Assembly (NCBI GenBank): GCA_045105075.1
Contig: JBGCDD010000161.1
Location: 1 to 31,327, forward strand
DNA length: 31,327 bases
From: JBGCDD01 sp045105075
GTDB lineage: Bacteria; Pseudomonadota; Alphaproteobacteria; Rhodobacterales; Rhodobacteraceae
Reading direction: 5' to 3'
Below are positions 14,618-23,344 of this stretch, one piece after another. Under the pieces are notes generated by a model. It ran no database searches. It saw only the letters and a program-made list of their open reading frames with translations, and had not been told where the DNA came from. Numbering within the stretch: position 1 is the stretch's first letter; every line of letters begins with the position of its first letter. Both the position numbers and the translations under genes were made by a program.

Positions 14618-15817
14618 ATGTCAACACCCTCACAGCCGCGCGCCACTGTGCGCCTCAAGCCAAAAATCCAGGCCCGCAATTTGCGCCATGGGTTTCCCTG
14701 GGTCTATGCCTCTGATCTGGTCACCGACCGACGCACCCGGGCCTTGTCGCCCGGAACGCTGGCGGTGCTCGAAGATTCCGAGCGTTCGCCGCTGGGGTTG
14801 GTGGCGTTGAACCCGGACTCTAAACTGATCTGTCGTATGCTGGATCGCGATCCGACAGCGGTGCTTGATGAAGGTTGGTTTCACGCCCATCTCACCCGCG
14901 CGCTGGCGCTGCGAACTCAGCTGTTTGACGCCCCGTATTATCGTCTGATCCATGCCGAGGCCGATGGTATGCCCGGTGTGATCATCGACCGGTTTGGCGA
15001 TATCTGCGTGATCCAGCCCAATGCAGCCTGGGCCGAAAACCATCTTGACCCATTGGTTGCGGCGCTGGTCGCTGTGACCGGGGTAAGCTGTGTTTTGAAA
15101 AACGCCGGAGGGCGCACCCGCACTCTGGAAGGGCTGGATGACAAGGCGGCGGTGTTGCACGGGACCGCGCCCGACGCGCCCGTGCCTGTGGTGATGAACG
15201 GTGCAACCTACATGGCCGATCTGTTGGGCGGTCAAAAAACCGGATTGTTCTTTGATCAGCGCCCAAATCACGCCTTTGCGGCGGGTCTTGGTCGGGGCGG
15301 CGATGTGCTGGACGTGTTTTCACATGTGGGCGGTTTTGCGCTTGCGGCTATGGCGGCAGGCGCGCGTTCTGCTGTGGCTGTGGACGGTTCAGCGCCAGCG
15401 TTGACGCTGGCTCAGGGCGGCGCTGACGCAATGGGGATTGGTGCGTTTTCCACGCGTCAGGGCGATGCGTTCGATATTTTGGGAGCTATGGCGGATGAAG
15501 ACGCGCGCTTTGATCTGGTGATTTGCGATCCTCCGGCTTTTGCGCCTTCAAAACAGGCACTTGAAGCGGGTGTGCGCGCCTATGAACGCCTTGCCAGACT
15601 GGCGGCGCCATTGGTGCGTGAGGGTGGGTATCTGGTGTTGTGCTCATGTTCGCATGCCGCCGATCTGGCGCGGTTTCGCACCGCCTGCGTGCGTGGAATT
15701 GGCCGCGCCGGGCGCAGTTCGCAATTGCTGCACACCGGGTTTGCGGGGCCCGATCATCCGATGCACCCGATGCTTGCCGAAAGTGGCTATCTCAAAGCGC
15801 TGTTTTTCCGGCTGTGA
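14618..15817 (+). CDS. rlmI: RlmI-like 23S rRNA (cytosine-5) methyltransferase
   Basis: A 399-residue protein with an N-terminal PUA-like region (KIQARNLRHGFPWVYASDL), the RlmI-type middle domain (ADGMPGVIIDRFGD) and a C-terminal SAM fold (KTGLFFDQRPNH, VLDVFSHVGGFALAA). The catalytic region has CDPPAF at 303-308 and CSCS at 342-345, matching RlmI/YccW, which makes m5C1962 in 23S rRNA. The NCBI name 'RSP_2647 family RNA methyltransferase' probably applies (from memory). Start ATG 14618. The stop TGA overlaps the GTG start of the PIN-domain gene (GTGA), so the two are translated together. Confidence 0.9.
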   Translation: MSTPSQPRATVRLKPKIQARNLRHGFPWVYASDLVTDRRTRALSPGTLAVLEDSERSPLGLVALNPDSKLICRMLDRDPTAVLDEGWFHAHLTRALALRTQLFDAPYYRLIHAEADGMPGVIIDRFGDICVIQPNAAWAENHLDPLVAALVAVTGVSCVLKNAGGRTRTLEGLDDKAAVLHGTAPDAPVPVVMNGATYMADLLGGQKTGLFFDQRPNHAFAAGLGRGGDVLDVFSHVGGFALAAMAAGARSAVAVDGSAPALTLAQGGADAMGIGAFSTRQGDAFDILGAMADEDARFDLVICDPPAFAPSKQALEAGVRAYERLARLAAPLVREGGYLVLCSCSHAADLARFRTACVRGIGRAGRSSQLLHTGFAGPDHPMHPMLAESGYLKALFFRL

Positions 15818-16359
15818 AAATCGTCATCGACACCTGTGTGTTGTTTCCAACGGTGATGCGGGAAATGGTGTTGGGGGTGGCCGCAACGGGCGCTTTTGAA
15901 CCGGTCTGGTCCGCACGCATTTTGGAAGAATGGGCGCGCGCCGCGCACAAACTGGGCCCGACCGGCCCGGCTCAGGCGCGCGGTGAAATCGCGCTGATGT
16001 CCGCGCGTTGGAGCAATGCAGAAACGGCGGTGCCGCCCGGTCTTGAGGCGCGGTTGTGGTTGCCCGACCCTGCGGATGTTCATGTGCTGGCCTTGGCGGT
16101 GGCCAGCCCGGCGGATGCAATCATGACATTGAATGCAAAGGATTTTCCGCGAAATATCCTCGCCGAAGAAGGCTTGCTGCGGGTTGATCCCGACACCCAT
16201 CTTTTGCATGCGTTTCAGGCAAATCCTGACACAATCAAAGCGGTTGGCACAACGGTTCTGGGTGAAGCAAATCGCCTGTCTGGTCAGGAGTGGGAGATGC
16301 GCGCTTTGCTGAAAAAAGCCCGCCTGCCGCGACTGGCCAAGGCACTGACGGCGACTTAG
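15814..16359 (+). CDS. PIN-domain putative ribonuclease
   Basis: A 181-residue protein starting with GTG at 15814 (KIVIDTCVLFP). PIN-domain acidic residues are visible at D6, E38/E39, D85/D88 (DPADVHVLALA) and the TLNAKDFP end motif (D110), arranged as in metal-dependent RNases. It is longer than a typical VapC (about 130-145) and no small antitoxin gene sits upstream. Instead the start overlaps the rRNA methyltransferase stop. I recall the family as 'RSP_2648 family PIN domain-containing protein', unverified. The pairing suggests a role in rRNA or tRNA maintenance rather than a plasmid-type toxin. It ends with TAG. Confidence 0.82.
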   Translation: MKIVIDTCVLFPTVMREMVLGVAATGAFEPVWSARILEEWARAAHKLGPTGPAQARGEIALMSARWSNAETAVPPGLEARLWLPDPADVHVLALAVASPADAIMTLNAKDFPRNILAEEGLLRVDPDTHLLHAFQANPDTIKAVGTTVLGEANRLSGQEWEMRALLKKARLPRLAKALTAT

Positions 16360-16454
16360 AGGATTTGGGGGCCTGGATCACCGAACGCGGCCTGTCATCA
16401 TAGGTACCAACACGTGGTTTGATCGAAACCGTTCCGGTTATTTGTCGAAATGTT

Positions 16455-17138
16455 TCAAGCTTTCCAGCGCGCGTCGAGATTTTCCAACGCCTCAATCCGT
16501 TTTTCGGTTTTGGGGTGGCTCATCAACCAGGCCGGGGCCATGCCCGCGCGCGACTGTGTCAGCTCTTCGAGTTTGCGAAACAGCGAGATTTGCGGCTCTA
16601 CGCCAATCCCGGCTTTGGTCAACAAAGCGGCGGCATAGGCGTCGGCCTCAAATTCATCCGCGCGCGACAGCCCGGCCGCCAAAAGCGAAGTCAGAAAATT
16701 GGCGATCCACACGCCGATCACCGGGATAAACCGCCCCAGAATCATGATAAGCGCCGTGCGCAGCGCGTTTTGGCCAGCGAAATCGGTCATCCGCCGTTTT
16801 GAATGCCCCAGCGCTACATGGCCCAATTCATGCGCGATCACACTCGCCATTTCTTCGCCCGACACATCGCCGTTTTGAAACTTGCGGTAAAATCCCCGAG
16901 TGATGAAAATCCGCCCATCCGGCGCGGCCAATCCATTTACCGGGTCGATTTCGTAAATATAGACAGGGATACGATCGATTTCGAGGCTCGCAGCCAGTCG
17001 ATCCGTCAAACGTTTCAGGCGAGGGTCGGCCAGCTCGGTGGATTTCTGGTCCAGTTCGCGATGCGAGCGCCAGACCGAAAATCGATACATCACAATGCCA
17101 TAAACGATGGCGAGCAGTATGGGCGTGAACTTGATCAT
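16455..17138 (-). CDS. M48-family zinc metalloprotease
   Basis: A 227-residue membrane-anchored protease. An N-terminal hydrophobic helix (residues 4-18) is followed by an acidic/basic linker. The zinc site HELGH is at 103-107, with the third ligand in SRADEFEAD (E162). A hydrophobic stretch at about 133-155 separates them, as in HtpX/Ste24 relatives. The C-terminal SHPKTEKRIEAL is a conserved M48 motif. It is shorter than HtpX (about 290) and lacks its double N-terminal spans. The family degrades membrane or envelope proteins. It lies 40 bases downstream of the P450 gene on the same strand, so it may be co-transcribed with it. Confidence 0.88.
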   Translation of the reverse strand: MIKFTPILLAIVYGIVMYRFSVWRSHRELDQKSTELADPRLKRLTDRLAASLEIDRIPVYIYEIDPVNGLAAPDGRIFITRGFYRKFQNGDVSGEEMASVIAHELGHVALGHSKRRMTDFAGQNALRTALIMILGRFIPVIGVWIANFLTSLLAAGLSRADEFEADAYAAALLTKAGIGVEPQISLFRKLEELTQSRAGMAPAWLMSHPKTEKRIEALENLDARWKA

Positions 17139-17178
17139 GATTTACATATGGGGTGCGGCTGCGGCGCGGCAAGGGGGC

Positions 17179-18333
17179 TCATGCGTCCCAGCGCACCGGA
17201 ACGCGCAACGGGCCTCGAAAGGCCCAGCCGGTAAAGGGCACATCGCCGTCGAGGCGGAGGTTTTTCAACTGCGCAAACGCCATCGGCAGGGCGACTTCGG
17301 CGATCAAACAACGCGCCGCTGCAGCGCCTGCGCAAAAATGCGGACCCGCGCCAAAACTGATCGCGGGCTGGGTGTTGCGGGTGATGTCAAAACGGTCGGG
17401 CATGTCAAAATGAGCCTCGTCCCGGCAGGCTGAGCTGAACATCAAAAACACGCGGTCTTCGGGTTGGAACGTCACATCACCTACTTGGTCGGCGCGTGCC
17501 ACACGCCTTGGTGACATGCCGATGGGCGACATCCACCGGGCATATTCGGAAAACGCATCCGAGAAACTGGCCTGCCCGGACTGGATCAGCGTCAGTTGGT
17601 CAGGGTGGGTCAAAAGCGCCCAAATGGTGCCCGCAATCGCGTCGCGTGGTTCGTTTTGCCCGCCCGAGATGATCAGTTTGATGTTGGCGCGCGTGCTTTC
17701 AAGGCTCATCCCGCCGGCAATCTGCACCGCCAGCGCGGATTTGGCGGGCGGGTCGGCGCGCTTGGCATCGATATGGGCGTCGATCAACTGGGTGGCGGCG
17801 TTGCAGGTTTGCGCAATCTGCGCCACGCCCGCGTAGTTGGCGCAGCCATCGATCATCGCCTGGCTGACATGATCCATCTCGGGCGCGCTCATCTCTGTCA
17901 GCCCGGTGATCGCCTTCAGCGCCTCCGCCGAAACCGGCATGGCGAAATCGCGCACCAGATCGCCGCGACCCAAAGGCACAAGATCATCCAGAATGCGGGC
18001 CGCTGCGTGTTCGAAGATCGGTTTCCAATGGGCCTGTACGGTTTTTGGGCTGAGCGCGGGGAACAGGATACGGCGTTCGTTCATATGCGGTGCGCCGTCT
18101 TTGCGCATCATGTTTTCGCCCATCAGCTGGGTCATTAACCCATCGGGCTGCAGGGATGAAAACACATCAATGCGCTTTTCCTGTTGGTGCACATCATCGC
18201 GCCGGGTGATCAGTGTGGCGCCCAGCTGCGGCACAAATGTGATCGCAGCATTGGCGCGCATGCGGGCCAGATCCGGGTAGGGATCGGCGGTGAAGGCGGG
18301 CAGGTCGATATCGGTGTGGGGCGCGTTTGACAT
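17179..18333 (-). CDS. cytochrome P450 with a non-canonical I-helix
   Basis: A 384-residue soluble bacterial P450. The heme-thiolate motif FGAGPHFCAG gives C334. The K-helix ExxR is EYAR at 263-266. In the I-helix the sequence is SGGQNEPRDA (223-232), so the usual acidic-alcohol pair (Asp/Glu-Thr) is replaced by Asn227-Glu228 followed by Pro. It should oxidise a small hydrophobic substrate with electrons from a ferredoxin; neither a ferredoxin nor a reductase gene is in the window. The ATG at 18333 follows GTGGAA. Substrate and subfamily are unknown. Confidence 0.92.
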   Translation of the reverse strand: MSNAPHTDIDLPAFTADPYPDLARMRANAAITFVPQLGATLITRRDDVHQQEKRIDVFSSLQPDGLMTQLMGENMMRKDGAPHMNERRILFPALSPKTVQAHWKPIFEHAAARILDDLVPLGRGDLVRDFAMPVSAEALKAITGLTEMSAPEMDHVSQAMIDGCANYAGVAQIAQTCNAATQLIDAHIDAKRADPPAKSALAVQIAGGMSLESTRANIKLIISGGQNEPRDAIAGTIWALLTHPDQLTLIQSGQASFSDAFSEYARWMSPIGMSPRRVARADQVGDVTFQPEDRVFLMFSSACRDEAHFDMPDRFDITRNTQPAISFGAGPHFCAGAAAARCLIAEVALPMAFAQLKNLRLDGDVPFTGWAFRGPLRVPVRWDA

Positions 18334-18371
18334 GGTTCCACGCTAGGCGCGCGCGAGCGGTTTGAAAAGCG

Positions 18372-19556
18372 TTACCGCGTCAATTCGCGCATCCCGCTTT
18401 CCAGTCCACGCAGAGTCATTGGCACCATCCGGTCCTCAAAAATCTCTTGGATCATCTGGATTGAATGGGTGTAGTTCCAGTATTTCTCCGGGATCGGGTT
18501 GATCCACAGGCGCGAGCTCCACTGATCGCGCGCACGCTGCAACCAGACCTGACCCGCCTCGGCGTTCCAATGTTCGTTGGCGCCACCGGGATAGGCGATT
18601 TCATAGGGCGACATGCTGGCGTCACCCACAAAAATACATTTGTAATCAGGACCATAGGTTCGCAACACTTCATGCGTCAGGATCTGCGCGTCCCAGCGGC
18701 GCTTGTTGTCACGCCAGACGCCTTCATACAAACAGTTGTGAAAATAGAAGTATTCCAGGTGCTTGAATTCGGCCCGTGCGGCGGAAAACAGTTCCTCAAC
18801 CACTTTGATATGAGGATCCATCGACCCGCCCACATCGAGAAACAACAGCACTTTGACAGCATTGCGTCGCTCGGGTCGGACTTTGACGTCAAGATAACCG
18901 TTTTCTGCGGTTGAGCGAATGGTGCCGTCCAGATCAAGCTCTTCTGCAGCGCCTTCGCGGGCCCAGCGGCGCAGACGTTTCAGCGCGACCTTGATGTTGC
19001 GTGTGCCCAACTCAACCGTGTCATCCAGATTGCGGAATTCGCGCTTGTCCCACACCTTGGTGGCGCGCTGGTGACGGCTTTCTTTTTGCCCGATCCGCAC
19101 GCCTTCGGGGTTGTAGCCATAGGCGCCAAAAGGCGAGGTGCCGCCAGTGCCAACCCATTTGTTGCCACCCTCGTGACGCCCCTTTTGCTCTTTCAGACGC
19201 TCGCGCAGGGTCTCCATCAGCTTTTCAAAGCCGCCCATCGCCTCAATCTCGGCCTTTTCTTCGGCCGACAGGTGCTTTTCCGACATCTTGCGCAGCCAAT
19301 CGGCGGGAATGTCGACTGCGTCCATCACCTGTTCAAAGCTGATCTCTTCCAGGCCCTTGAAACTATGGGCAAAAGCCTGGTCGTATTTGTCGATGTTGCG
19401 CTCGTCCTTAACCATGGACACGCGGCCCAGATAGTAAAACGCTTCGACATCATAGGTGGCCAATCCGCGCTTCATGCCCTCAAGAAAACTCAGATATTCG
19501 CGCAATGACACCGGCACACCGGCTTTGCGCAGATTTTCAAAGAAGGGCAGGAACAT
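18372..19556 (-). CDS. VWA-domain protein of the CoxE family
   Basis: A 394-residue cytosolic protein. The N-terminal half is helical and charged. A Gly-rich linker at 130-150 precedes the C-terminal von Willebrand A domain (from about 235). The MIDAS-like metal motif is DVGGSMD (D241, S245), with Gly in place of the middle Ser. CoxE-like VWA proteins work with MoxR AAA+ ATPases as metal-insertion or chaperone pairs. The matching MoxR gene is about 3.8 kb away (23341-24180) on the same strand. It starts three bases after the stop of the 55-residue membrane protein, so they are almost certainly co-translated. Confidence 0.9.
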   Translation of the reverse strand: MFLPFFENLRKAGVPVSLREYLSFLEGMKRGLATYDVEAFYYLGRVSMVKDERNIDKYDQAFAHSFKGLEEISFEQVMDAVDIPADWLRKMSEKHLSAEEKAEIEAMGGFEKLMETLRERLKEQKGRHEGGNKWVGTGGTSPFGAYGYNPEGVRIGQKESRHQRATKVWDKREFRNLDDTVELGTRNIKVALKRLRRWAREGAAEELDLDGTIRSTAENGYLDVKVRPERRNAVKVLLFLDVGGSMDPHIKVVEELFSAARAEFKHLEYFYFHNCLYEGVWRDNKRRWDAQILTHEVLRTYGPDYKCIFVGDASMSPYEIAYPGGANEHWNAEAGQVWLQRARDQWSSRLWINPIPEKYWNYTHSIQMIQEIFEDRMVPMTLRGLESGMRELTR

Positions 19557-19559
19557 GGG

Positions 19560-19727
19560 CTAGACCGCGGCGCGATGGATGATGATTGTTGCTATCATTC
19601 CCAGCAGGCCCAAAGCAATGCCATAGCCGGCCGCGTATTGCGCCATATCCAGCGGCTTGCCGCCGCGTTTGCGCGCTGTCATGGCGCCCAGTCCTGCGCC
19701 CAACATGGCGCCTCCGATGACCAGCAT
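19560..19727 (-). CDS. 55-residue two-span membrane protein
   Basis: The ATG at 19727 has a strong GAGGGGG ribosome site at the right distance. The 55-residue product has two hydrophobic spans (MLVIGGAMLGAGLGAM and YGIALGLLGMIATIII) joined by a basic TARKRGGKPLD loop, so the loop is expected in the cytoplasm. The same frame reaches back to 19838 but that part overlaps the upstream lipoprotein gene and is not used. It ends in TAG. Similar short roseobacter proteins carry the dubious label 'apolipoprotein acyltransferase' (memory, unverified); it is far too short for that enzyme. Confidence 0.75.
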   Translation of the reverse strand: MLVIGGAMLGAGLGAMTARKRGGKPLDMAQYAAGYGIALGLLGMIATIIIHRAAV

Positions 19728-19747
19728 TTTGCCCCCTCGGGTCAGTG

Positions 19748-21112
19748 TCAACTGCGGTTGTTCAACGGGCTCAGCGCTGCGATCTCGCGCATTTTTGCGC
19801 GCACGGCCCAGTCCGAGCCAAACCCGTATCTCGCCCATCCCACACTGTCCAGTCTGACCCGACGTGCCAAATCGCTGCGCCCTGTCAGATCCAGCGCTTC
19901 GGCCTTCAACAGCATCAACGTGGACAAAAGTGCTGCGTTCTGCGAGCGCGCCGCGATGGGCAATTGCGGGTCGATCTGGCGCAAAGCGGCGACCCCGTTG
20001 CCCAAAGCAATCGCATAAGCGGCGGTTTGTGTGGTGATGTAGGCGCGGTGCAAATCGGTGCCCGGGGTGCGGGCCAGATAGCTGAGTGCGGTTTTATATT
20101 GATCCTGCGCCAGGGTCGGATTGTAGGACTGGATCATGCGCCCTTGCATGTAATGGCTAAACGCGCGGCGGTGATCGACCCAACCCTGCTGGGCGGCGGT
20201 GCGCGAGGCTTGCTCGGCTGCCGCGCGGCGCGCGGTGTCGCTCGAGCCGGGGCCAAGCGCGGTTTGCACATTGCCAATCCAGCTGCGCGGCGTGGGCTGA
20301 ATGGGGCTGCTGGCGCGGCGCTGACCTGCGGGGTTCAGGCGGGCCAATATGGCGGGCAGGCGGTCGGCCACCTGTTGTTTGCTCATGCCGCTGCGCAGTT
20401 CCGGCGCATAGGTGGCACGCAATATCAGCATGTCAAACCCGGTCAGAACGGTGTGCACATTGTCATCGTTGAACACAGAATCGGGCAGGCGATAAAGATC
20501 ATTCAGCGGCCCAATCGCCTGCGCCAGTTCTTCGTGCAGGCAATCGCGCACCTCTTGCGGGCTGGCATCATGGGGCAGGAAAATGCCCAGCCGCGTGCGC
20601 GTTTCCAGCAACGACCAGTTGGTTTTGGCTTTGCGCCGGTCGCGGCGGAATTCCGACAGGCTTGAAACATTGGGCACCACGAAACAGGCGGCCTGTGGCA
20701 AAGCGCGGCGGATGTCGGCGCGCGATACGGCCTGAATCGTTACGTTGGCCTGGCCGTCTTTGACCTGACGAATGTCGATCCCGGCCTCGCCGCGCAACCG
20801 GCGGATCAGCGCGGTTAGATCAGGCGCCAGGCTGACGGGGGGCTTGCCGGTGACGCGCACGGTGATGGGTGTTTCAAACCGGGTCAGCGCGGGCAGGGGG
20901 CGCCCGCTTTCCAGCTCAAAGTGCAATTCCAGAAAATCCGCGGCGATATTGGCGTTGGAATGGACCGGCAGCGACGGGCGCGGCGTGCCAAACACCTTCA
21001 TCGGCGGCAGCGTGGTATCGGCAATCTGGGCGCGCGTGGGCACATCCTGTTGGGTCGTGCTGGCACAACCGGCCAACGCCAGCGCCGAAAGCAAAAAGGC
21101 AAAACGGATCAT
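19748..21112 (-). CDS. DUF2927-like lipoprotein
   Basis: A 454-residue secreted lipoprotein. The signal MIRFAFLLSALALAGC ends in a lipobox with C16. The middle region contains ITVRV, an ARRL/RLRGEAG segment and DCLHEELAQAIGPLNDLYRLPDSVFNDDN, which fits DUF2927 (a zinc-protease-like family) as I remember it. The C-terminal third is Ala-rich and helical (AYITTQTAAYAIALG, ALLSTLMLLKAEALDL), possibly TPR-like. The ATG at 21112 overlaps the stop of the GNAT gene (ATGA). A 29-codon upstream extension lies inside that gene and is rejected. Function unknown. Confidence 0.82.
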   Translation of the reverse strand: MIRFAFLLSALALAGCASTTQQDVPTRAQIADTTLPPMKVFGTPRPSLPVHSNANIAADFLELHFELESGRPLPALTRFETPITVRVTGKPPVSLAPDLTALIRRLRGEAGIDIRQVKDGQANVTIQAVSRADIRRALPQAACFVVPNVSSLSEFRRDRRKAKTNWSLLETRTRLGIFLPHDASPQEVRDCLHEELAQAIGPLNDLYRLPDSVFNDDNVHTVLTGFDMLILRATYAPELRSGMSKQQVADRLPAILARLNPAGQRRASSPIQPTPRSWIGNVQTALGPGSSDTARRAAAEQASRTAAQQGWVDHRRAFSHYMQGRMIQSYNPTLAQDQYKTALSYLARTPGTDLHRAYITTQTAAYAIALGNGVAALRQIDPQLPIAARSQNAALLSTLMLLKAEALDLTGRSDLARRVRLDSVGWARYGFGSDWAVRAKMREIAALSPLNNRS

Positions 21113-21564
21113 GGTCGGGAATATCTTATAAAGGGGCTGAGCTTTCCGATGCGGTCGTAAAGCTGGCGCGCGGTGTGATTGAAATCTTGCGTCATCCAAT
21201 AAACGGACGGAGTGCCATTGGCGTCGGCGGCGGCATAAACCGCTTCGATCAATGCACGACCCACGCCGGTGCCACGCACATCGGGGCGTGCGTATAGGTC
21301 CTGAAGATAACAGACATTGTTGATCGTCCAGGCGTGACGGTGAAACAGGTAATGCGTCAGCCCAACCAGTTTGCCGTTCTGTTCGGCCACCAGGCAGGTA
21401 AAATCTTGCGGATCCGCGCCCAAAAGTCTCGCAAATGTTGTGTCATAAACCTCATCCGAGACGGAGGTTTCATAAAACACCAGATAGTCGCACCACAATT
21501 GCGCCCATTCCGGGCGGTCGGTGGCGCGCACAGGGCGGATCAGGGTTTGGGGTTTTTCAGACAT
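21109..21564 (-). CDS. GNAT-family N-acetyltransferase
   Basis: A 151-residue acetyl-CoA-dependent acetyltransferase. The CoA-binding motif is ARPDVRGTGVGRALIEAV near 90-107, preceded by VCYLQDLY (beta 4) and followed by YWMTQDFNHTARQLYDRIG. The substrate is not predictable. The ATG at 21564 has TGGAG three bases before it. The open frame extends 52 codons upstream through hydrophobic/Ala-rich translation of the promoter region and is not supported. It heads the unit GNAT - DUF2927 lipoprotein - 55-residue protein - VWA protein, all on the minus strand with overlaps or short gaps. Confidence 0.88.
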   Translation of the reverse strand: MSEKPQTLIRPVRATDRPEWAQLWCDYLVFYETSVSDEVYDTTFARLLGADPQDFTCLVAEQNGKLVGLTHYLFHRHAWTINNVCYLQDLYARPDVRGTGVGRALIEAVYAAADANGTPSVYWMTQDFNHTARQLYDRIGKLSPFIRYSRP

Positions 21565-21778
21565 AGGCTCCACACTGGCGGAGGCTGTGAAAAGGCTCAA
21601 GCATAATTCCGCTGCGCCGGTTTTCCTGTCCAATTTCGGCAACAGTAAGGCGAGCGCAATTAATTTTGTCGCCAATTGCGAAACATCGCAAAAAAGCTGC
21701 GTCTTTGTGATGTGAGCCACAGATTAAGGCGGCAGGTCGCGCCAAGGTGGTCTCAGATGATATGGAGGCACTCACAAA

Positions 21779-23344
21779 ATGGCAGACAAACGCGCAAAAC
21801 CCGATCTGAGCGAACGCTGGTGGAAACAGGCCTGGCCGATCGATGGCAAGGCCCCCGAATTTGCCAAAGTGACCAATGCCATCAAAGCCTACAAGATCGC
21901 CAAGCGCGGATTGTCACAATCTGAATTGATGCGCACGCTGGACGAACTGGATGTTGCGCTGGTGATCAGCGAGGTCAAATCGCGCAAGGATCTGGCAGGG
22001 CTGGATGCAAAAACCAAACCCATGTTTGGCGACGATATCAAAGCCGTGCGCAAAATCTTGGCCGCCCAAATGGGCGATGCGCAGCGGGTGGGGGACGCCC
22101 AGGAGCTTGTCTACAGCCGCAACATCGGCCCCGAATTGATGTCGCGGTTCAAGAAACTGGGCGACAACAAAATCAAATTTGGTGCCATCCAGGTCGATTT
22201 CAAATTGCTGGTGGCCGTGGTGAACGAAATCAAAGCCAAGGGCGGAGATTCGTTTTTGAGCCGGGCCTATAGCGATCTGGTGAACGACCATATCGGCCAG
22301 ATCGAAAAGGCAGTGCGCGCCGATTACGTTGAAATCTTCAACGGCGATGATGTGAAGGCGGCGGCGTTTATCAAAAAAACCGTCGACGGCGAAATGGTCA
22401 AATTGCACAAGGCCGCTTTGAAAGTGCCGACAAATGTGCTGCGCAAATTGGGGATCTACGGCGATATCGAAAAAACCTATGCGGGACGCATCGCCAAAAA
22501 GGTTGGCAAGACCGCAGTCAGTTCGGTGTCGGCGGTGGGGGCAGGGGTTGGCATTTTGTTGCCAGGCACGCCTGCCTTTGCCATCGTGGGGTGCTGTTTG
22601 GCCTCGGCTGCGGCGCTGCGTGACATAGCTGATTTGGCCATGACACTAGAGCAAAAAGCATGCGTTTTGGGCAAATATCTCAAACCAGTCGCGACCAACC
22701 TCAAACGCGCCACGATCAAAGCGGGGAGTGTCGAATTCAGTGCCGCCCTTGGCAATGAATTGCTGGGTGTGGATGTGTTCCCGACCCTGAAAAAGGCAAA
22801 AACGGATTTCAAAGACATCGAAGAGGGCGTGCAAATTCTGATGCACCGGCTCGGCGTCAAACAAAAGAAGACGCTGGAAGCTTTGGCCGCGCATGACGAA
22901 ATGCTCAAGAACGTTAAGAAAAAGATGGCCGAAGCATCGGCCGGCGCGGCTGGTGGCCCCTTGATCAAGGCGCAAAAAACGGCGCTGCTGCAGGCGCACA
23001 AAAACACGGTGAAGGCCGGCAAAATCCTGCAGGATCTGGCGTCAAGCACCAGCAATATGATGGCGCGCGGGATAAAGCTGGAAAAGAAATGCGATAAATT
23101 GCTGGCCGAGCTCAAACGTCTCGACGGGTTTGAGAGCAAAGTCAAAGGCGTTCAGAAAGCCGCCGATTGGATTGGCATTGTCAAAACGCTGGCGGTGGGC
23201 ATCTCGGGAGTGGCGGATGCTGCCACCTTCACCGAATGTGGCAAGATTTACAGCGATGCCCAACGCTATGGTGCGGTTGCCAATTCAGGCGCGGCGCTGG
23301 CCAAAGACATTGGCCAGCTCGCAGTGGATAGATTAAGCGGTTAA
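21779..23344 (+). CDS. unrecognised 521-residue Lys/Ala-rich protein
   Basis: The ATG at 21779 has GGAGG ten bases upstream. I recognise no family. Residues 1-240 are charged and helical (WWKQAWPIDG; a long Lys-rich region with DELDVALVISEVKSRKDL). Residues 246-281 form a Gly/Ala-rich hydrophobic stretch that could span a membrane as a hairpin (VGAGVGILLPGTPAFAIVG). Residues 340-450 are Lys-rich with coiled-coil character (LAAHDEMLKNVKKKMAEAS). A second weak hydrophobic segment is at 463-483. No signal peptide is seen. The gene faces the flanking minus-strand genes, sits between moxR and the operon of its usual partner, and its TAA shares a TTAA with the moxR stop. An accessory effector or membrane-active protein is one possibility, but this is only a guess. 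Confidence 0.85.
   Translation: MADKRAKPDLSERWWKQAWPIDGKAPEFAKVTNAIKAYKIAKRGLSQSELMRTLDELDVALVISEVKSRKDLAGLDAKTKPMFGDDIKAVRKILAAQMGDAQRVGDAQELVYSRNIGPELMSRFKKLGDNKIKFGAIQVDFKLLVAVVNEIKAKGGDSFLSRAYSDLVNDHIGQIEKAVRADYVEIFNGDDVKAAAFIKKTVDGEMVKLHKAALKVPTNVLRKLGIYGDIEKTYAGRIAKKVGKTAVSSVSAVGAGVGILLPGTPAFAIVGCCLASAAALRDIADLAMTLEQKACVLGKYLKPVATNLKRATIKAGSVEFSAALGNELLGVDVFPTLKKAKTDFKDIEEGVQILMHRLGVKQKKTLEALAAHDEMLKNVKKKMAEASAGAAGGPLIKAQKTALLQAHKNTVKAGKILQDLASSTSNMMARGIKLEKKCDKLLAELKRLDGFESKVKGVQKAADWIGIVKTLAVGISGVADAATFTECGKIYSDAQRYGAVANSGAALAKDIGQLAVDRLSG

Noticed and set aside
15814..16359. VapC toxin of a toxin-antitoxin pair
   Set aside because: No small antitoxin gene precedes or follows it, the protein is longer than VapC, and it is coupled to an rRNA methyltransferase.
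19745..20665. A 306-codon plus-strand frame opposite the DUF2927-like gene
   Set aside because: The minus strand has a lipoprotein signal, coupling to the GNAT stop and family motifs; the plus frame has none.
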